The notes below the pieces were generated by a model. That model made no database searches. It was not told where the DNA came from and saw nothing but the letters and a program-made list of their open reading frames with translations. Both the position numbers and the translations under genes were made by a program. This document shows positions 6,840-13,612 of a stretch of DNA of 20,332 nt, in pieces (positions within the stretch are counted from its first letter, which is position 1; each line of letters starts with the position of its first letter). The DNA lies in NCBI GenBank assembly GCA_012729875.1, contig JAAYCC010000253.1, positions 1 to 20,332 on the forward strand. Reading direction: 5' to 3'. This DNA comes from Clostridiales bacterium. Lineage in GTDB: Bacteria; Bacillota; Clostridia; Oscillospirales; Oscillospiraceae.

Positions 6840-8241
6840 ATTCAGCGCTCTGTTCCGCTATCTTCCTGCCCATAAGTACGCCCATAGCGGACGCCATCAT
6901 AAGACCGCGGGTCCAGCCGCTGGAGTCGCCCAGACAGTGCAGGCACTTAATATTTGTGTTGAGATTCTTGTCCATCTTTACCCGGTTTGAGTAGAACTTG
7001 AGCTCCGGCGAGTACAGCAGAGTCTCTGTGGACGCAAAGCCCGGAACAACATGGTCGACAGCTTGTATGAAGTTTATTATGTTCATCATGGACCTGTAGG
7101 GCAGTGCGGCGGTGATGTCCCCGGCGACCGCATCCGGCAGCGTGGGCCGGACATTGGACTGCGCCAGCTCCTTTTCCCATGTGCGCTTGCCGTCCAAAAT
7201 ATCTCCGAAGCGCTGGACAAGAATATGCCCCGCGCCGAGCATGTTGGTCAGCTCACCCACCTTCTGCGCGTAGGCAATAGGCTGATTGAAGGGATAGCTG
7301 AAGTTGTGGGAGCATAAAATCGCCAGGTTCGTGTTGTCCGACTTTCTCTCTTTATACGAGTGACCGTTGACAACCGCAAGATCGTCGTCGTAATTTTCCT
7401 GACTCACAAAGCCGCCGGGGTTCTGGCAAAAGGTGCGCACCTTGTTTCTGAAGGGGGGCGGATATCCGATGAGCTTGGACTCGTAAAGAACATCGTTGAC
7501 CGTCTCCATAACCTCGTTGCGGACCTCCACGCGCACTCCGATATCCACTGTACCCGGCTGGTGGGCGATGGCATTCTCCGCGCAGATCTTTTCTAGCCAC
7601 TCGGCGCCGCGCCTGCCCGTGGCAATAACCGTGCGCTCTGCAAATATCTCATGGCTCTCGGTGCCTTTGTGAACAACCACACCAAGACAGCTGTCCCCGT
7701 CAAGGATGACATTGTCGCACTCGTAGCCGAACATCAGCTCCACTCCGTTTTCAATGAGATATTTTTCAATACCCAGATATATGTCCTGTGCCTTTTCCGT
7801 ACCCATATGCCGGATCGGGCAATCCACAAGCTTCAGCCCGGCCTGTATGGCGCGCTTGCGTATCTCCTTCGTCTCCTGCGGGTGGTTTATACCCTCCACA
7901 TGCTCGTCCGCTCCGAATTCAAGATATATTTTGTCGGTGTAGTCTATAAGATCCTGCGCGGTCAGCTCACCTATGAGCGTGGGCAGATCTCCGCCCACCT
8001 CGCAGCTCAGCGAGAGCTTGCCGTCCGAAAACGCTCCTGCGCCCGAAAAACCGGTTGTAATGTGGCAATAGGGCTTGCAGTTGACACAGGCCTTTGTACC
8101 GGTCTTCGGACAGCGGCGGTTTTCCACCGAGACGCCCTTTTCGACCATTATTATTCTCTTTCCTACACCCTTGCGGATAAGCTCCAGTGCCGTGAAAATA
8201 CCGGCAGGGCCCGCTCCGACTATAACTATATCAGTCCGCAT
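6838..8241 (-). CDS. COG2509-type FAD-dependent oxidoreductase with N-terminal cysteine cluster
   Basis: This 467-residue flavoprotein begins with a Rossmann dinucleotide fold, DIVIVGAGPAG (GAGPAG at 9-14), followed by the acidic end of the second strand (MVEKG). Residues 44-59 hold four cysteines spaced C-x7-C-x2-C-x3-C, and then GFSGAGAFSDGKLSLS, a pattern typical of the uncharacterised FAD-dependent dehydrogenases of COG2509. A second FAD motif, CLGDSSGWTRGLMMASAMG, lies near the C-terminus. The cysteine group could bind a metal or an Fe-S cluster or be redox-active; this is inference. The reaction and physiological partner are unknown. An excellent GGAGG site precedes the ATG, and a TATAAT promoter lies upstream. 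The gene stands alone, divergent from the purine operon, with no evident functional link to it. Confidence 0.88.
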   Translation of the reverse strand: MRTDIVIVGAGPAGIFTALELIRKGVGKRIIMVEKGVSVENRRCPKTGTKACVNCKPYCHITTGFSGAGAFSDGKLSLSCEVGGDLPTLIGELTAQDLIDYTDKIYLEFGADEHVEGINHPQETKEIRKRAIQAGLKLVDCPIRHMGTEKAQDIYLGIEKYLIENGVELMFGYECDNVILDGDSCLGVVVHKGTESHEIFAERTVIATGRRGAEWLEKICAENAIAHQPGTVDIGVRVEVRNEVMETVNDVLYESKLIGYPPPFRNKVRTFCQNPGGFVSQENYDDDLAVVNGHSYKERKSDNTNLAILCSHNFSYPFNQPIAYAQKVGELTNMLGAGHILVQRFGDILDGKRTWEKELAQSNVRPTLPDAVAGDITAALPYRSMMNIINFIQAVDHVVPGFASTETLLYSPELKFYSNRVKMDKNLNTNIKCLHCLGDSSGWTRGLMMASAMGVLMGRKIAEQSAE

Positions 8242-8307
8242 ATGAACCTCCGTACCGTGATCCGGTAATTACAACATCCAATATTTTTATTCTTTAATAC
8301 CTACAGC

Positions 8308-8335
8308 ATTATACCTAAAATTTCTTTTTTTTCAA
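8308..8335 (-). promoter_or_regulatory. Sigma-A promoter for the FAD oxidoreductase gene
   Basis: On the minus strand TTGAAA (8335-8330) and a perfect TATAAT (8313-8308) are separated by 16 bases. The -10 box lies about 67 bases before the ATG at 8241. The rest of the 321-base divergent gap (8242-8562) is AT-rich and holds the purine promoter. Confidence 0.65.
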
Positions 8336-8440
8336 CATATTTACCCGCTGCTTCTGATATACAAGACATTTCAACTAAAATCCGCGTTTTCTTCTTGTCA
8401 ATTTTATATATAATCCCAATCGCAAATTTGTTACTTTTGC

Positions 8441-8469
8441 TTGACCGAAATTTTTCTTTCGTATAGAAT
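8441..8469 (+). promoter_or_regulatory. Sigma-A promoter of the purine operon
   Basis: TTGACC (8441-8446) and TAGAAT (8464-8469) have the ideal 17-base spacing. It is the only convincing promoter seen before the nine tightly packed pur genes and leaves a leader of about 85 bases before purE. A small inverted repeat lies inside the spacer. I see no purine or PRPP riboswitch in the leader. Confidence 0.75.
8446..8461. promoter_or_regulatory. Inverted repeat CGAAA-N6-TTTCG inside the pur promoter
   Basis: The perfect half-sites CGAAA (8446-8450) and TTTCG (8457-8461) lie between the -35 and -10 boxes, where a bound protein would block RNA polymerase. CGAA half-sites recall the PurBox of Gram-positive PurR, but the spacing differs from the B. 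subtilis arrangement, so identity with PurR is only a guess. Ten matched bases in an AT-rich stretch could also be chance. Confidence 0.35.
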
Positions 8470-8562
8470 ATGGTTATAGGAAGAGAACTCTATTCACAGA
8501 CAATACTCCCCTCATTTTCGGGCTTTTTATCAATAATTATACTGAAAAGGATCGGTGAAGTG

Positions 8563-9063
8563 ATGAAAAAAGTGGCTGTCATAATGGGCAGCGACAGCGA
8601 CCTGCCTGTTGTTGAAAAGACAATTAACAAGCTTGCGGAGTTCGGAGTGCCCCATGAGGTACACGTATATTCCGCCCACCGCACCCCCTCGGAAACCGCA
8701 AATTTCACTAAAAATGCCCAGGCAAACGGCTTCGGCGTCATCATCGCGGCAGCCGGAAAGGCCGCGCACCTTGCGGGCGCAATCGCCGCAAACACAATTT
8801 TGCCGGTCATCGGCATACCTATAAAATCATCTACTTTGGACGGCTTGGATGCTCTTTTGTCTACCGTACAGATGCCTTCTGGCATACCTGTTGCAACGGT
8901 AGCTATCGACGGAGCGGAAAATGCCGCCCTTCTTGCTGTTTCGATACTTTCCCTTGAGGACTCGCAGCTTGCGGAAAAGCTAACCCTGTTCCGAAGCGGC
9001 GCTGCCGCTAAGGTGCTGGAAAAAAACCGTATCATTGAAGAAAAGTTTAATTTCAAGGAATAA
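8563..9063 (+). CDS. purE: PurE, class I-like N5-CAIR mutase / AIR carboxylase
   Basis: The 166-residue protein has all the family landmarks: MGSDSD at 8-13 (phosphate loop), SAHRTP at 37-42 with the active-site histidine, GKAAHLAG at 65-72 and MPSGIPVATVAI at 104-115. SAHRTP and the HLxG motif place it with class I enzymes, which convert N5-CAIR made by PurK into CAIR; the usual HLPG is HLAG here. It opens the operon, and purC follows after 31 bases. No purK is adjacent. ATG 8563 is chosen because the PurE fold begins right there (KKVAVIMGSDSD); the upstream in-frame extension to 8470 begins at the -10 box and lies in the leader. The ribosome binding site is only moderate (AAAAGGA, 12 bases away). 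Confidence 0.96.
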   Translation: MKKVAVIMGSDSDLPVVEKTINKLAEFGVPHEVHVYSAHRTPSETANFTKNAQANGFGVIIAAAGKAAHLAGAIAANTILPVIGIPIKSSTLDGLDALLSTVQMPSGIPVATVAIDGAENAALLAVSILSLEDSQLAEKLTLFRSGAAAKVLEKNRIIEEKFNFKE

Positions 9064-9094
9064 TAAAACAGTTATAAAAACGGAGGAAATCGCA

Positions 9095-9811
9095 ATGGAA
9101 AAAGCTCTGCAGCTCTATGAGGGAAAGGCAAAAAAGGTGTTCGCAACGGCTGATCCCAAGCTCTGTATCGTGTCCTATAAGGACGATGCAACAGCGTTCA
9201 ACGGTGAAAAAAAAGGTACCATTATGGGCAAGGGCATAATCAACAACCGTCTGACCAACCGCATTATGTCCCTTCTGGAGAAAGAGGGAGTGCCCACCCA
9301 TTTTGTCAGGGAACTGAATGACCGCGAAACTCTTGTGAAAAAAGTCGAGATCGTACCGCTGGAGGTCATAGTCCGCAATATATCCGCAGGCAGCTTCGCT
9401 AAGCGCTTCGGCGTTGACGAGGGTATAGTTTTTAATAGTCCAACTATTGAGTTCTCCTATAAAAACGACGAGCTGGGCGACCCGCTCATGAACTCCTATC
9501 ATGCGCTGGCTCTCGGTCTCGCAACAGAGGACGAGATTAATACAATTGTTAAGTACGCTTTTAAGGTAAACAACTTTCTCAAGGCCTATATGCTGGAGCA
9601 CGGCATCGAGCTTGTCGATTTCAAGCTAGAGTTCGGCAAGCTCTCAGACGGCACAATAGTCCTCGCAGACGAAATAAGTCCCGACACCTGCCGTCTCTGG
9701 GATGTCAAAACCCATGAGAAGCTCGACAAGGACCGCTTCCGCCGTGATCTCGGCGGTGTAGAGGACGCCTATCAGGAAGTCATGCGCCGTCTTATAGGAG
9801 ATGTTAAATGA
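9095..9811 (+). CDS. purC: SAICAR synthetase (PurC)
   Basis: The 238-residue enzyme joins CAIR and aspartate, using ATP, to give SAICAR. Its size fits the bacterial family. Motifs are YEGKAK at 8-13, VRNISAGS at 93-100, DFKLEFG at 175-181, the signature ADEISPDTCRLWD at 191-203, and DKDRFRRDLGG at 211-221. A GGAGG site lies just before ATG 9095; an in-frame start at 9035 would overlap the end of purE and has no such site. The stop codon overlaps the purF start by 4 bases (ATGA), so the two genes are probably translationally coupled. Confidence 0.98.
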   Translation: MEKALQLYEGKAKKVFATADPKLCIVSYKDDATAFNGEKKGTIMGKGIINNRLTNRIMSLLEKEGVPTHFVRELNDRETLVKKVEIVPLEVIVRNISAGSFAKRFGVDEGIVFNSPTIEFSYKNDELGDPLMNSYHALALGLATEDEINTIVKYAFKVNNFLKAYMLEHGIELVDFKLEFGKLSDGTIVLADEISPDTCRLWDVKTHEKLDKDRFRRDLGGVEDAYQEVMRRLIGDVK

Positions 9812-11247
9812 GCAGTTTGCACGAAGAATGCGGAGTGTTCGGCGTCTTCTCCTCCGAGACGCGGGATGTCGCGGCCACCGTGTATTACGGACTGTTTGCC
9901 CTGCAGCACCGCGGTCAGGAGAGCTGCGGCATAGTCGTAAACGACGACGGCGTATTCTCGTCATATAAAGACGTGGGACTAGTCGGAGATGTATTCACCC
10001 ACGCCGCTGTGCAAGCCCTGGGTGAGGGCAGCATCGCAATCGGCCACTGCCGCTACGGCACAACTGGCAGCAACGACCGCATCAACGCCCAGCCGCTGGT
10101 CATAAACCATATCAAGGGGCGCATGGCCCTTGCACATAACGGCAATCTCGTCAACTCCGCAGAGCTGCGCGAGGAGCTTGAAATGCAGGGCTCCATTTTC
10201 CACACAACCACGGACAGCGAGGTAATATCCTACATCATCACCAGAGAGCGCTTATCCGCAGGCTCCATCGAGGAGGCAGTCAACCGCGCAATGGACAAGC
10301 TCCGCGGCGCCTACTCCCTTGTTCTGATGTCCCCCAAAAAGCTAATAGCCGTCCGCGATGAGCACGGCTTCCGCCCCCTCTGCTACGGCAAAACGCCCGC
10401 AGGCGACTATGTCATTGCCTCTGAGAGCTGCGCACTTTCGGCAGTCGGCGCTGTAATGGAACGCGACCTGCTTCCCGGCGAGATACTCATTTTCGACAAG
10501 GACGGCGTGCGCTCAATAAAGGACCACTGCGGCAGGTGCGAGCCCAGCTTCTGTGTATTTGAGTTCATCTATTTTGCCCGCCCCGACTCCGTCATCGACG
10601 GCTGCAGCGTCCACTCCGCGAGGATACGCGCGGGCGCTTTTCTAGCCCTTGAGCACCCCGTCCAGGCGGATGTTGTAGTGGGCGTGCCCGACTCCGGAAT
10701 TGACGCCGCTATAGGCTACTCCCGTCAGAGCGGCATACCCTACGGAATAGGTCTCATCAAAAACCGCTATATAGGGCGGACCTTCATCTCCCCGGGACAG
10801 GAATCCCGCGAGGACAAGGTACGCATAAAATTAACCCCCGTTTCAGAGACAGTCGCGGGAAAGCGGGTCGTCCTCATTGACGACTCGATAGTCCGAGGTA
10901 CGACCAGCGCACGTATCGTGAGGCTTCTGCGGGAGGCGGGAGCCAAGGAAATCCACATGCGTATATCCGCGCCCCCCTTCCTTAACCCCTGCTACTACGG
11001 GACGGATATCGACAGCCGCGACAATCTCATTGCCTGTCACAACAGTATTGAAGAGATCCGCAAGATAATAGGCGCGGACAGTCTCGGCTACCTGAGCGTC
11101 GAAAATGTCAACAAGCTGACAAATGAGCCCACCCACAGGGGCTATTGCAGCGCCTGTTTCTCCGGCAGTTACCCCACCGAGATTCCTTCCAAGCCAAACA
11201 AATCCCGTTTCGAGACAAAAATCAGCGAGAGGAGCAAGTCAGAATGA
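9808..11247 (+). CDS. purF: Amidophosphoribosyltransferase, Fe-S type (PurF)
   Basis: This 479-residue enzyme makes the first committed purine intermediate, phosphoribosylamine, from PRPP and glutamine. The Ntn glutaminase nucleophile is Cys8, preceded by a short propeptide (MSSLHEE) that should be cut off. QHRGQES at 33-39 and AHNGNLVN at 109-116 belong to the glutaminase. The PRPP-binding loop is VVLIDDSIVRGTTS at 354-367. Four cysteines (249, 395, 447 and 450, the last pair as CSAC) match the [4Fe-4S] ligands of B. subtilis PurF, so this is the oxygen-sensitive type. The start overlaps the purC stop by 4 bases, with TAGGAG 7 bases upstream. The end overlaps purM by 4 bases. The hydrophilic tail after 460 is not conserved in the family. 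Confidence 0.98.
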   Translation: MSSLHEECGVFGVFSSETRDVAATVYYGLFALQHRGQESCGIVVNDDGVFSSYKDVGLVGDVFTHAAVQALGEGSIAIGHCRYGTTGSNDRINAQPLVINHIKGRMALAHNGNLVNSAELREELEMQGSIFHTTTDSEVISYIITRERLSAGSIEEAVNRAMDKLRGAYSLVLMSPKKLIAVRDEHGFRPLCYGKTPAGDYVIASESCALSAVGAVMERDLLPGEILIFDKDGVRSIKDHCGRCEPSFCVFEFIYFARPDSVIDGCSVHSARIRAGAFLALEHPVQADVVVGVPDSGIDAAIGYSRQSGIPYGIGLIKNRYIGRTFISPGQESREDKVRIKLTPVSETVAGKRVVLIDDSIVRGTTSARIVRLLREAGAKEIHMRISAPPFLNPCYYGTDIDSRDNLIACHNSIEEIRKIIGADSLGYLSVENVNKLTNEPTHRGYCSACFSGSYPTEIPSKPNKSRFETKISERSKSE

Positions 11248-12281
11248 AAAGCTTTTCAGACAGCTACAGGGAAGCCGGTGTGGACATAACGGCGGGCTAT
11301 AAGGCCGTCAAGCTGATGAAATCGCATATAGCGCGCACAATGGCCGGCAAAAACCAGACAGACATCGGGGGCTTCGGAGGGCTTTTTGAGCTTGACCTCT
11401 CGGATACTCCAAACCCGGTACTCGTAAGCGGTACGGACGGCGTCGGCACCAAGCTGAAGCTCGCCTTTCTCATGGACAAGCACGACACCGTCGGCATCGA
11501 CTGCGTCGCCATGTGCGTAAATGACATTATATGCGTCGGTGCAAAGCCCCTGTTTTTCCTCGACTATATAGCCTGCGGAAAAAATTTTCCCGAAAAGGTC
11601 GCCTCTATAGTCTCCGGCGTAGCTGAGGGCTGCGTTCAGTCCGGATGCGCACTTACCGGCGGCGAGACCGCCGAGATGCCCGGCTTTTACCCGGAGGACG
11701 AATACGACCTTGCGGGCTTTGCCGTGGGTGTTGTGGACAAGTCAAAGGTACTTGACAAAAAAGCAATCTGCGAGGGCGACCTCATCATAGCTCTCCCCTC
11801 CTCCGGCGTACACTCCAATGGTTTTTCGCTTGTCAGAAAGATTTTTGACGTGGAGCACACCGACCTCACCACTCCGGTTCCGGAGCTGGGCGGAGCGTCT
11901 CTGGGCGAGGCCCTGCTCACACCCACAAAAATATATGTGAAGCCCATGCTTGCGCTGTTTGACGCTGTAAAGGTTAAGGGTGTCTCACACATCACGGGCG
12001 GCGGCTTCTATGAAAATATCCCCAGAAGCCTGCCCGTCGGCATGACCGCTAAAATCGACCGCAAGGCTCTCAGAATTCCGCCGGTTTTCGGCCTTATCGC
12101 AGAGCGCGGCGGCATTTCCGAGCGCGACATGTTCAACACCTACAACATGGGAGTGGGCATGAGCGTGGTCGTATCGGCAGCGGACGCGGACAAGGCGCTC
12201 AGCGTACTTCGCGCAAACGGAGAGGACGCCTATGTGATGGGCGAAATAATTGAGGGCGGCGAGGGCGTTGTCATATGCTGA
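11244..12281 (+). CDS. purM: AIR synthetase (PurM)
   Basis: The 345-residue protein is a normal-length FGAM cyclo-ligase, which closes the imidazole ring of FGAM with ATP to give AIR. Motifs are GTDGVGTK at 63-70, DCVAMCVNDI at 86-95 and GGETAEMPG at 139-147, followed by the C-terminal half with SSGVHSNGFSLVRK and ITGGGFYENIPR. ATG 11244 is chosen because GAGAGGAGC lies about 9 bases upstream and the family fold starts with SYREAGVDI; the longer frame to 11145 is buried in purF. It overlaps purF by 4 bases and purN by 7. Confidence 0.98.
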   Translation: MKSFSDSYREAGVDITAGYKAVKLMKSHIARTMAGKNQTDIGGFGGLFELDLSDTPNPVLVSGTDGVGTKLKLAFLMDKHDTVGIDCVAMCVNDIICVGAKPLFFLDYIACGKNFPEKVASIVSGVAEGCVQSGCALTGGETAEMPGFYPEDEYDLAGFAVGVVDKSKVLDKKAICEGDLIIALPSSGVHSNGFSLVRKIFDVEHTDLTTPVPELGGASLGEALLTPTKIYVKPMLALFDAVKVKGVSHITGGGFYENIPRSLPVGMTAKIDRKALRIPPVFGLIAERGGISERDMFNTYNMGVGMSVVVSAADADKALSVLRANGEDAYVMGEIIEGGEGVVIC

Positions 12282-12907
12282 AGGCCAGAATCGCCGTCCT
12301 GGTTTCAGGCGGAGGGACAAACCTGCAGGCACTTATTGACGCGCAGAGGGCAGGTATCATAGGAAGCGGCGAGATCTGTCTTGTCATATCCTCTAATCCC
12401 GGCGCCTATGCCCTTGAGCGCTCAAAAGGCGCCGGCATTCCAACTGTCGTAGTATCTAAAAGGGACAGCTCCTCACAGGAGGAGTTCGAGAAAGGAATAC
12501 AGGACGCTTTGACAGAACAAGGCATCCAGCTCATAATCCTGGCTGGCTTTATGTCCATCTTGTCCGCAGATTTTGTCGCAAAGTGGCCAAAACGCATTAT
12601 TAATGTTCACCCCTCGCTTATTCCGTCCTTCTGCGGCAGCGGCTTCTACGGACTGCGCGTCCACGAGGCCGCACTCGCAAAGGGCGTAAAGGTCACGGGG
12701 GCGACCGTGCACTTTGTCAATGAGGTACCGGACGGCGGTGAGATAATCCTACAGAAAAGCGTCCCTGTATACAAAAACGACACGCCTGAAGCCCTGCAAA
12801 AGCGCGTAATGGAGCGTGCAGAGTGGAAGCTCCTTCCCCGCGCAGCCGAGATAGTATCAAAAAGTATTATTAGAGAGGGAGAAGACTATGGAAAAGGAAA
12901 TTCTTGA
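12275..12907 (+). CDS. purN: Phosphoribosylglycinamide formyltransferase (PurN)
   Basis: The 210-residue enzyme formylates GAR with 10-formyl-tetrahydrofolate. It has SGGGTNLQ at 11-18 (phosphate binding) and the catalytic triad Asn110, His112 (NVHPSLIPSF) and Asp153 (VPDGGEI). The loop after HPS reads SFCGSGFYGLRVHEAAL, longer than the E. coli form. The start lies within the last 7 bases of purM, so ribosomes may re-initiate. The end overlaps the next gene by 20 bases. The folate-dependent PurN suggests the cell does not rely on formate-using PurT for this step, although purT could be elsewhere. Confidence 0.97.
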   Translation: MLKARIAVLVSGGGTNLQALIDAQRAGIIGSGEICLVISSNPGAYALERSKGAGIPTVVVSKRDSSSQEEFEKGIQDALTEQGIQLIILAGFMSILSADFVAKWPKRIINVHPSLIPSFCGSGFYGLRVHEAALAKGVKVTGATVHFVNEVPDGGEIILQKSVPVYKNDTPEALQKRVMERAEWKLLPRAAEIVSKSIIREGEDYGKGNS

Positions 12908-13601
12908 TTTAGGCGAAATACTTCGCAACAACGAATACCCCGGCAGAGGTATTTTGATAGGAAAATCCCCTGACGGCACAAAGGCACTCTGTGCCTATTT
13001 CATCATGGGGCGCAGTGAAAACAGCCGCAACCGTATATTTGTCCGCGACGGCAAGGGCATCCGCACCGAGGCTTTCGACCCCTCAAAGCTTAGCGACCCC
13101 AGTCTCATTATTTACTCTCCAGTCCGAGTGCTGGGACAAAAAATCATCGTTAGCAACGGTGATCAGACCGACACGATATACGATTTTCTCTCAGAGGGCA
13201 AAAGCTTTGAGGAGGCGCTTGAGACGCGCTGCTTCGAGCCGGACGAGCCGAACTGGACGCCTCGTATCAGCGGGCTTTTAGATCTGGAGGACGGTTTTTC
13301 CTATAAGCTCAGCATACTGAAGTCCGGCGATCCGGAGGGCAAAAGCTGCGAGCGCCTCAACATAAACTACGCCCCCGAAAACGGTGTTGGACACTTCATA
13401 CACACCTACGATGGCAACGGAGACCCCCTGCCCAGTTTTTCGGGTGAACCTATAGCCGTGAAAACCGATAACTTCATCGACGGACTTTGCAAAACCATTT
13501 GGTACAACCTCAACGAAGAGAACAAAGTTTCGCTTTTTGTCCGCTATACCGACCTTGAAACCGGAAGGACCGAAAGCCGCTCACTGAACAAGAACTTTTG
13601 A
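12888..13601 (+). CDS. PurO-type IMP cyclohydrolase (PF07826-like)
   Basis: This 237-residue protein resembles the IMP cyclohydrolase family first known from archaeal PurO. Visible motifs are NEYPGRGILIGKSPDG at 15-30, GRSENSRNRIF at 41-51, TPRI at 124-127 and GVGHFIHTY at 167-175. IMP cyclohydrolase closes FAICAR to IMP, the last step of the pathway. The context supports this strongly: the next gene is an AICAR formyltransferase that lacks the usual cyclohydrolase domain, so this protein would supply the missing activity. A GAGAGGGAG site precedes the ATG. It overlaps purN by 20 bases and is followed by an 11-base gap. Assignment rests on remembered motifs and operon position; a profile search would settle it. 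Confidence 0.82.
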   Translation: MEKEILDLGEILRNNEYPGRGILIGKSPDGTKALCAYFIMGRSENSRNRIFVRDGKGIRTEAFDPSKLSDPSLIIYSPVRVLGQKIIVSNGDQTDTIYDFLSEGKSFEEALETRCFEPDEPNWTPRISGLLDLEDGFSYKLSILKSGDPEGKSCERLNINYAPENGVGHFIHTYDGNGDPLPSFSGEPIAVKTDNFIDGLCKTIWYNLNEENKVSLFVRYTDLETGRTESRSLNKNF

Positions 13602-13612
13602 AGGGTAGAAAA

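Noticed and set aside
7651..8268. Open frame of 205 codons on the plus strand inside the FAD oxidoreductase gene
   Set aside because: It lies opposite a clear FAD-binding protein, has no convincing ribosome binding site, and its product has no recognisable motif.
8470..8562. Purine riboswitch or other structured leader before purE
   Set aside because: The conserved core elements of the purine riboswitch are absent. A CCC/GGG pairing followed by CTTTTT around 8507-8527 is too short to call an attenuator.
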